Assembly: GCA_019322815.1 (NCBI GenBank)
Contig: JAHWIB010000028.1
Span: 1 to 16,506, forward strand
Source: Candidatus Woesearchaeota archaeon
Lineage (GTDB): Archaea > Nanobdellota > Nanobdellia > Woesearchaeales > WJKL01
DNA length: 16,506 nucleotides
Reading direction: 5' to 3'
The notes below the pieces were generated by a model. The model worked only from the letters and a program-made list of their open reading frames with translations. It was not told the origin of the DNA and ran no database searches. A program made the translations under genes and the position numbers. This document shows positions 11,894 through 16,506 of the stretch, in pieces. The first letter of the stretch is position 1. Every line of letters starts with the position of its first letter.

Positions 11894-11933
11894 TCACCTC
11901 TTTTAACAGAGATTATTAAATCAACTATTTAAA
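11894..11933 (-). promoter_or_regulatory. Promoter and Shine-Dalgarno site of the small membrane operon
   Basis: Minus-strand TTTAAATA (11926-11933) lies 39-46 nt before the ATG at 11887, farther than at the leaderless genes. It gives a leader of about 15 nt carrying the Shine-Dalgarno AGAGGTGA (11894-11901). The box lies directly after the queA stop, so the operon has its own promoter. Confidence 0.5.
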
Positions 11934-11934
11934 T

Positions 11935-12918
11935 TTATTTATTTAGAATCAGCATTGCATCTCCAAAACTAAAGAACCTGTATTTATTTTTGACTGCTAA
12001 TTTATATGCACTTAAAATCTTTTTTCTTCCTGTGAATGCACTTACTAGCATCAATAAAGTGGATTTAGGCAGATGAAAGTTTGTTATTAAGCCATCAATC
12101 TTTGTCTTAAACTTATAACCTGGCTTAATGAAAATCTCTGTTTCTCCTTTTTTTGGAATAATTTTATTGTTTTTGTTTGCTGATTCTAATGTTCTTACTG
12201 ATGTTGTTCCAACAACAAATAATCTTCCTTTTCTTTTGTTTATAATATCTGCATTCTTTTTGTTTATTTCAAAATATTCTTTATGCAATGTTTTTTTATT
12301 AATATTTCTTACAGGCAGAAATGTTCCAAAGTCAACATGCAATGTAACTTTTGCAATTCTTATCCCTTTTTTCTTGATTTTAGATAATAATCTTTTTGTA
12401 AAATGCAGTCCAGCTGTCGGCGCTGCAATGCTTCCTTTTTTATTTGAATAAACTGTCTGGTATTGAGAATTTTTTTCTAGCTTTCTTTTAACATAAGGAG
12501 GAAGGGGCAATTGCCCAATAGATCCCATTATCTTGTTAACATCTTCATCAAATTCAACTGTGAAATGATCTTCATCCTGATCTATTATTTCTGCTTTATA
12601 TTTATTGAAGATCAATTTATTACCCACTCTTGGATTAGTTGCTTTTATCCTGCATTTGTATTTGTTTTTATCAATTTCTTCAATAATCAATTCAACTTTT
12701 GCTCCTGTTGTCTTTTTTCCTGTTAATTTAGCTGGAATCACTTTTGTTTCATTTACAACTAAAACATCTCCTTTATTCAAATAATCTAGGATGTTGTAGA
12801 ATTTCTTATGATGGATTTTTTTGTTTATTATCATTAATTTAGAATTATCCCTAGGTGAAACTGGAAACTGTGCAATAAATTCTTTTGGAAGATTATAATC
12901 AAAGTCAGATAATTTCAT
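11935..12918 (-). CDS. queA: S-adenosylmethionine:tRNA ribosyltransferase-isomerase (327 aa)
   Basis: Transfers and isomerises the ribosyl moiety of SAM onto preQ1 at position 34 of GUN-anticodon tRNAs, giving epoxyqueuosine. The protein is full length and carries the family blocks in order: FDYNLPKEFIAQFPVSPRD near the N-terminus; VVNETKVIPAKLTG (about 54-67); GQLPLPPYVKR; SIAAPTAGLHFT; VTLHVDFGTFLPVR; HKEYFEI; VGTTSVRTLES; and the C-terminal DGLITNFHLPKSTLLMLVSAF and FFSFGDAMLIL. It has its own TATA box and no Shine-Dalgarno. It lies about 650 bp from queH, separated only by the small membrane operon. A bacterial enzyme in an archaeal setting suggests old transfer; no codon or base bias unlike its neighbours is obvious. 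Confidence 0.96.
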   Translation of the reverse strand: MKLSDFDYNLPKEFIAQFPVSPRDNSKLMIINKKIHHKKFYNILDYLNKGDVLVVNETKVIPAKLTGKKTTGAKVELIIEEIDKNKYKCRIKATNPRVGNKLIFNKYKAEIIDQDEDHFTVEFDEDVNKIMGSIGQLPLPPYVKRKLEKNSQYQTVYSNKKGSIAAPTAGLHFTKRLLSKIKKKGIRIAKVTLHVDFGTFLPVRNINKKTLHKEYFEINKKNADIINKRKGRLFVVGTTSVRTLESANKNNKIIPKKGETEIFIKPGYKFKTKIDGLITNFHLPKSTLLMLVSAFTGRKKILSAYKLAVKNKYRFFSFGDAMLILNK

Positions 12919-12942
12919 ATTTTTAAAAAGAAAAAGAAGAAT

Positions 12943-12950
12943 AATATAAA
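12943..12950 (-). promoter_or_regulatory. TATA box of queA
   Basis: Minus-strand TTTATATT lies 25-32 nt before the queA ATG at 12918, predicting a leaderless mRNA independent of the upstream lipoprotein operon. Confidence 0.55.
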
Positions 12951-12955
12951 ATTAA

Positions 12956-13369
12956 CTAATCAAGCTTAGTGAATTTTAATATAACTCTGGTAGATGCCGG
13001 GCCAAAATATGTTACTGCCAGCAAAGAATTTCCATCTAAAGAACAGATTTTGTTGAATTCCTTTGTATCTAAAGCACTGCATTCATCATATAAATCTACA
13101 TCTTCTTCTCCATCCATATATGATTGAAAATCACTAGGGGATCTGAATATGTTGATATCTATATTTCTAATTGAGTCAACTGAGATATTATATCTGCCTT
13201 CAGGTATGCTGTGAAAATATTTAGTGTCTCCAAATTCAAGATTAAATATTTCAGTTTGAGGAGCAGGCTTTTGATTTTTACCTGCCTCCATTCCCTGCTT
13301 AAAACTATCAACTAAACTGCAGCTGCTAAGAAAAACTGCTAAAATAATCAATCCAATTATTTTTTTCAT
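12956..13369 (-). CDS. Small lipoprotein of unknown function (137 aa)
   Basis: A hydrophobic signal (MKKIIGLIILAVFLSSC) ends in the lipobox LSSC with Cys17 as the predicted lipid anchor, so the protein should face outward on the membrane. The rest is a soluble, acidic beta-rich domain (FNLEFGDTKYFHSIPEGRYN, then strands ending VTYFG and VILKFTKLD), with two further Cys (98 and 108) that may form a disulfide. No family recognised. It is the last gene of the Lrp-MFS-DUF5652 operon: its ATG lies one base past the stop of DUF5652, and GAGAGG inside that gene serves as the ribosome site. It may act with the transporter as a periplasmic-side partner (inference). Confidence 0.75.
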   Translation of the reverse strand: MKKIIGLIILAVFLSSCSLVDSFKQGMEAGKNQKPAPQTEIFNLEFGDTKYFHSIPEGRYNISVDSIRNIDINIFRSPSDFQSYMDGEEDVDLYDECSALDTKEFNKICSLDGNSLLAVTYFGPASTRVILKFTKLD

Positions 13370-13370
13370 T

Positions 13371-13562
13371 TTAACCTCTCTTTCTTCTGAAAAGCAGCAG
13401 ATAAACTATTGGAAGTATTCCTGCTGTGTTTAATATGAATATAAGAACAAACCATATAAGCTGCTTGTTTCTTCCGCATTTCCACAATGCAATTCCTTTC
13501 CATACCATTTCCCAAGCCACTATAAAAGTGATTATTGGGATTAAAAAATCTTGCCATGCCAT
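13371..13562 (-). CDS. DUF5652-type small membrane protein (63 aa)
   Basis: Two membrane helices (about 6-25 and 35-56) joined by a short basic loop (KCGRNKQ) and closed by RRKRG. The motif WEMVWKGIALWKCGRNKQLIW with LNTAGILPIVYLL matches my recollection of DUF5652, common in uncultured archaea and CPR bacteria and of unknown function. It has the strongest ribosome site in the window, GGAGGTGA, five bases before the ATG. It sits 12 nt after the MFS stop and one base before the lipoprotein ATG, so it belongs to the same operon. Confidence 0.8.
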   Translation of the reverse strand: MAWQDFLIPIITFIVAWEMVWKGIALWKCGRNKQLIWFVLIFILNTAGILPIVYLLLFRRKRG

Positions 13563-13566
13563 TTTT

Positions 13567-13574
13567 TCACCTCC
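13567..13574 (-). promoter_or_regulatory. Strong Shine-Dalgarno site of the DUF5652 gene
   Basis: Minus-strand GGAGGTGA lies between the MFS stop (13575) and the ATG at 13562. It shows that operon-internal genes use Shine-Dalgarno initiation while promoter-proximal genes are mostly leaderless. Confidence 0.75.
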
Positions 13575-14930
13575 TTAAGTTTTTGGTTTATATAAAAGCC
13601 TTAGTTTTCTAGGATAAGTCATCAAAAATCCTACATGAAATCTTTCTATCATTATAGTATGCACTAATTTAAAAAATATTTTATTATAACTAATGTCATA
13701 TACTTTTCTTACTTCTTTCAATTTAGGAAGAAATGTAAAAGAGATTACATATCTTAATATTCCTGATATTAAAAATACTAGATAATATTTTGTCCAGAAC
13801 AGATTATTATATTTTACTATCAAGCTTCCAATTGTTGTCCCTAAAAATATCATAATGCCATTTATGACATTATAATAAGATATGCATCTTGGCCTTTTTT
13901 CAGGGGTTGTTGTATCAAATATAAAATTAAATGAACTTAATTCAAATCCAGCCCAGCTTATTCCAGCAAGAAGCTGTATAAATATCATATAATATATATT
14001 AGTGGAAAATAACCATAATATAGGAACAATAGGCATGACAAAACCATTCAATGCCATTATCTTCTTTGTTCCGTAGATATCAATAAAAGAACCCCATATA
14101 GGAAGAGAGATATATTTTGCAACAAAAGCAGAAACAATTATGATCATATAAGCAATATAACTAAGGTTTAGATCATAAAGCCAATAAGCGACAAAAAAAG
14201 GCCCGGCTATATAAACTGAAAAATTCATAAAAGCTAAGAAAAGAACAAGCATCCCAAAGTTTCTATATCTTATCTGCTTCAAAAATGATTTGAAAGTAAA
14301 TTTATCTTTTTCCCTTACATATAATCCAGGATCATATTTTTTATTAAGAAATAAAACTGAGATTAATCTTGCAACCATAGCTGCTGAAAAAAGAGCAGCA
14401 AATCCTAAATATTGTTTTGTTATCCCATCCTTAAGAACATCCAGGATAATACCTCCCAAAGACACTGAAATCAAAGTTATTAATCCTATAATCCTGCTTC
14501 TGTTTCCAAAATATTTTCCTCTTTCATTTGGATTGACTAAATCGCTTATCCAGCTGTTCCATGCAGGAGCAGATATCATGCCGCTGACCAAATAGATTAT
14601 AACAAATAATATCAGAAAATAAACACTCCAATTATGCAAATAAAAAACAAAGATTATTGGGATCCACATCAATGCCTGTATTAAAGCAGTAACAACAACA
14701 AACTTTTTTCTTGAATTAAAAAGTTTAATCAGTTTCATGGAAAAAAATTGGGATAGTGACCCTAACAGCAAAGGCAGAGAAGTCAATAATCCTATCTGTA
14801 CATCGCTTGCTCTCAAGAATACAGCAAAAGCAGCAAGGTAAGTCTCTCCAAATCCAAACATAACTGCCCAGAAACTTCCATCTAAGATTGAGTATTTCAA
14901 GCTTTTCTCTATTTTTTTCTGGTTAGTCAT
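13575..14930 (-). CDS. Major facilitator superfamily transporter (451 aa)
   Basis: A polytopic membrane transporter with about 12 hydrophobic helices in two six-helix halves. Visible MFS features are the first helix with FGFGETYLAAFAVFLRASDVQ, the motif-A-like loop between helices 2 and 3 (KLIKLFNSRKKF), and the helix 4-5 region (SAPAWNSWISDLVNPNERGKY) with the conserved NERG turn. After a central cytoplasmic loop the second half carries an IDIYGTKK loop. The substrate is not predictable. The ATG lies 6 nt after the stop of the Lrp-like regulator, which probably controls it. A drug or metabolite exporter is as likely as an importer. Confidence 0.88.
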   Translation of the reverse strand: MTNQKKIEKSLKYSILDGSFWAVMFGFGETYLAAFAVFLRASDVQIGLLTSLPLLLGSLSQFFSMKLIKLFNSRKKFVVVTALIQALMWIPIIFVFYLHNWSVYFLILFVIIYLVSGMISAPAWNSWISDLVNPNERGKYFGNRSRIIGLITLISVSLGGIILDVLKDGITKQYLGFAALFSAAMVARLISVLFLNKKYDPGLYVREKDKFTFKSFLKQIRYRNFGMLVLFLAFMNFSVYIAGPFFVAYWLYDLNLSYIAYMIIIVSAFVAKYISLPIWGSFIDIYGTKKIMALNGFVMPIVPILWLFSTNIYYMIFIQLLAGISWAGFELSSFNFIFDTTTPEKRPRCISYYNVINGIMIFLGTTIGSLIVKYNNLFWTKYYLVFLISGILRYVISFTFLPKLKEVRKVYDISYNKIFFKLVHTIMIERFHVGFLMTYPRKLRLLYKPKT

Positions 14931-14936
14931 TGTAAA

Positions 14937-15476
14937 TTATTTTTGTTCTACAATAGGTGGTTTTGGTTTTGAGATAACTTTTTGCCCTAATTCTTCAATA
15001 ACTTTTATAAATAATTCTGCAGAAGAATTTTTTATAAAGCTGTCATTTGAAAAAACATAAGATTCTTTAATTTCTATCAACCCAGGAAGTCTTGACTGAA
15101 GCAATCTAAAAAAATTGCTGTATTCGCTTACATCTCTAAAACCGAAAAGAACAATATGTGTGATATAAGTCTGAGGAACACTTATCAATAATATTACATT
15201 AGGATGGGAAAATATTTCATTTATCTCTTTTTTGTGTTTTCTAAATGCTTTTGGCATTATTTTAACCAAAGTAAGCGCAAAACATTTTATTCCTAATTTT
15301 TCATAATCTAATACTGTTTCAAATTTGTTAATCAATCCTTTATTATTTATGCTCTTTCTTATTTTTCCAACTCCTTGGACAGATATCTTTAGTTTTTCTG
15401 CAAGCTCTTTATTAGTTGTTTTAGGGTTTGTTATCAGCTCATTTAGAATAATCTTTTCATTATTAGTTAGTTTCAT
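14937..15476 (-). CDS. Lrp/AsnC-like transcriptional regulator (179 aa)
   Basis: The N-terminal helix-turn-helix is clear: LTNNEKIILNELITNPKTTN then KELAEKLKISVQGVGKIRKS (24-43) and a wing. The middle (about 60-145) alternates beta-strands and helices like the Lrp/AsnC ligand-sensing domain (FALTLVKIMP, VILLISVPQ, HIVLFGF, ESYVFSND). The C-terminus has a Pro-rich tail (SKPKPPIVEQ). Lrp proteins form dimers or octamers and respond to amino acids or other small metabolites. It is the first gene of the operon with the MFS transporter, DUF5652 protein and lipoprotein. Two dyads cover its promoter, consistent with self-repression. The mRNA is predicted leaderless. Confidence 0.85.
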   Translation of the reverse strand: MKLTNNEKIILNELITNPKTTNKELAEKLKISVQGVGKIRKSINNKGLINKFETVLDYEKLGIKCFALTLVKIMPKAFRKHKKEINEIFSHPNVILLISVPQTYITHIVLFGFRDVSEYSNFFRLLQSRLPGLIEIKESYVFSNDSFIKNSSAELFIKVIEELGQKVISKPKPPIVEQK

Positions 15477-15491
15477 TATTAAATAGTAAAA

Positions 15492-15547
15492 GAAAACTAA
15501 TATTTAAATGTTTTCTTTTTGAAACTAATATTTATTTAATAGTTTCA
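15492..15547 (-). promoter_or_regulatory. Two operator dyads over the Lrp promoter
   Basis: Dyad 1 is GAAAAC (15492-15497) and GTTTTC (15510-15515) with a 12-nt spacer. Dyad 2 is TGAAACTA (15520-15527) and TAGTTTCA (15540-15547), also with a 12-nt spacer. Both share GAAAACTAATATTTA-like left arms. The minus-strand TATA box TTTAAATA (15501-15508) lies within dyad 1, 25-32 nt before the ATG at 15476. A further TAGTTTCAT half-site overlaps the start codon. Binding would occlude TBP, fitting Lrp autoregulation. Confidence 0.7.
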
Positions 15548-15562
15548 TAAATAAACCAAAGC

Positions 15563-15570
15563 TTTATAAA
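15563..15570 (+). promoter_or_regulatory. TATA box of the small divergent gene
   Basis: TTTATAAA lies 25-32 nt before ATG 15595, predicting a leaderless mRNA. It is 16 nt beyond operator dyad 2, so the Lrp-like protein could also affect this promoter. Confidence 0.55.
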
Positions 15571-15594
15571 AACAGGCTTTGGCCTTAATATAAA

Positions 15595-15834
15595 ATGACA
15601 ACCAAATTGCAAGAAAGACAAACAATCGATAGTACAGTAGCTGATGTTAGAAGTCAGTATATTCCTGAATCAAGAGAGTATATGCCTCAAACTAAAAGAT
15701 ATAAGCCTGCAGAAAAAGATATATCTCAGGATTATGTTAAAAGTATGAAAGCTAAGTTCTTGGATTGGTATTTTGGACTGCCTAAAAAAGGGGATCCAAG
15801 AAGAAAAGAATATCTAGCTATTTTTTCTAATTAA
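15595..15834 (+). CDS. Small hydrophilic hypothetical protein (79 aa)
   Basis: Function not recognised. The product is soluble, with no signal peptide or membrane segment, and is rich in Lys, Arg and Tyr. The N-terminal half is probably disordered (MTTKLQERQTIDSTVADVRS, then several YxPxxxxY turns: YIPESREYMPQTKRY). The C-terminal half could be helical (YVKSMKAKFLDWYFGLPKKG). The gene is leaderless with a good TATA box, is divergent from the Lrp-operon promoter and overlaps the convergent rsmI end by 8 nt. The well-placed promoter supports expression. Confidence 0.65.
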   Translation: MTTKLQERQTIDSTVADVRSQYIPESREYMPQTKRYKPAEKDISQDYVKSMKAKFLDWYFGLPKKGDPRRKEYLAIFSN

Positions 15835-16483
15835 TAATTAAAACAATCTCTCCTTTTAATTTTTTTACTTTTTGATAAACTTCTTTTACCTTTCCTCTTA
15901 TAAACTCTTCAAATTTCTTTGTCAGTTCTCTTGCTATTACAATATTTTTTTCAGGGATTATTTCATCCATTAATCTTAATGTTCTTATGATTCTATGAGG
16001 GCTTTCATAATAGATGAATGTTAAGTTTTCTGTTTTTGATATCCAGAACAGAACATCTCTTAGTTTTTTTTCTTTTTTTGGCAGAAATCCAAAAAATCCA
16101 AATTTATCAGTTGGCAGGCCTGAGCAGACTAATGCTGAAATTATTGCTGTCGGGCCTGGAATTGGGCTTATCTGGATATTGTATTTTACTGCTTCTCTTA
16201 CTAAGTAGAATCCTGGATCACTGATTCCTGGTGTTCCTGAATCTGAAACTAAAGCCAAGTCTTTTCCTTGTTTTAACAGTTCAATCGCTTTTTGTGTAAC
16301 TCTTGTTTTATTTATATCATTATATGAGATAATCTCTTTATCTTTAATCATATATTCTCTTAACAAAATTTTAGTTCTTCTTGTATCTTCTGCAAGAATT
16401 AAGTCTGCTTCTCTTAATGTATCAACTGCTCTTAATGTGATATCTTTAAGATTTCCTATTGGTGTTGAAACAATGTATAACAT
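15827..16483 (-). CDS. rsmI: RsmI-type rRNA 2'-O-methyltransferase (218 aa)
   Basis: An SAM-dependent tetrapyrrole-methylase-fold enzyme; bacterial RsmI 2'-O-methylates C1402 of 16S rRNA in the decoding centre. Motifs: the N-terminal LYIVSTPIGNLKDITLRAV (2-20), ILAEDTRRTKILL (29-41), ALVSDSGTPGISDPG (77-91), the proline-rich SPIPGPTAIISAL (106-118), and TFIYYESPHRI (155-165). It is shorter than bacterial RsmI (about 280 aa, from memory) and lacks the C-terminal domain, ending KLKGEIVLIIN. The partner N4-methylase RsmH is not in view. A bacterial rRNA modifier in an archaeal context is unusual; the archaeal target could differ. The upstream promoter would lie at or past the window edge. Confidence 0.92.
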   Translation of the reverse strand: MLYIVSTPIGNLKDITLRAVDTLREADLILAEDTRRTKILLREYMIKDKEIISYNDINKTRVTQKAIELLKQGKDLALVSDSGTPGISDPGFYLVREAVKYNIQISPIPGPTAIISALVCSGLPTDKFGFFGFLPKKEKKLRDVLFWISKTENLTFIYYESPHRIIRTLRLMDEIIPEKNIVIARELTKKFEEFIRGKVKEVYQKVKKLKGEIVLIIN

Positions 16484-16506
16484 AATAATAAAATAAAAAT
16501 AAAGAT

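Noticed and set aside
13366..13557. Alternative 63-aa frame overlapping the DUF5652 gene
   Set aside because: It is a frame shadow of the gene at 13371-13562, which has the strong Shine-Dalgarno site and a recognisable membrane motif.

Overview
The window reads as chromosome from an AT-rich archaeon, most likely a DPANN lineage of the Woesearchaeota/Pacearchaeota type; the lineage is inferred from gene style, with no marker gene in view. Archaeal evidence seen directly: two tRNA genes carry introns foldable as bulge-helix-bulge (BHB) structures, and TATA-like boxes sit about 25-32 nt upstream of most lone genes, implying leaderless mRNAs. Genes inside operons instead use Shine-Dalgarno sites or ATGA overlaps. 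There is a beta-CASP RNA nuclease without KH domains and a long secreted Cys-rich repeat protein of a kind familiar from DPANN genomes.

Layout. 1-700: a small basic protein and a winged-helix-like protein on the minus strand behind a promoter packed with ACTAGT palindromes. 842-962: a 121-bp MITE with perfect terminal inverted repeats and a perfect 10-bp target duplication, inserted just before the promoter of a two-intron tRNA-Ala(GGC). 1155-2923: plus-strand operon nadC / CYTH phosphatase / HIT protein. 3000-7105: minus-strand pair, a 1183-aa secreted disulfide-rich repeat protein with a beta-propeller insert, translationally coupled to a lipoprotein that looks like a small outer-membrane-type beta-barrel. 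7197-7360: two-intron tRNA-Met(CAU), then a 5'-truncated ORF remnant. 7562-9278: beta-CASP nuclease divergent from a DUF3175 protein. 9293-9637: a gene with an in-frame TGA. 9699-9781: intronless tRNA-Ser(CGA). 9824-12918: TspO, a pyrimidine-dimer glycosylase coupled to QueH, a two-gene small membrane-protein operon, and QueA. 12956-15476: operon of an Lrp-like regulator, an MFS transporter, a DUF5652 membrane protein and a lipoprotein. 15595-16483: a small divergent gene and RsmI.

Most notable: (i) QueA and QueH, the last two steps of bacterial-type queuosine synthesis, lie about 650 bp apart in an archaeon, with the bacterial-type rRNA methylase RsmI nearby; (ii) both intron-bearing tRNAs are also split in the T-loop at the same predicted position (59/60); (iii) a beta-barrel-like lipoprotein is coupled to a giant Cys-rich surface protein; (iv) the clean MITE; (v) the in-frame TGA gene; (vi) operator-like dyads covering the promoters of both DNA-binding protein genes.
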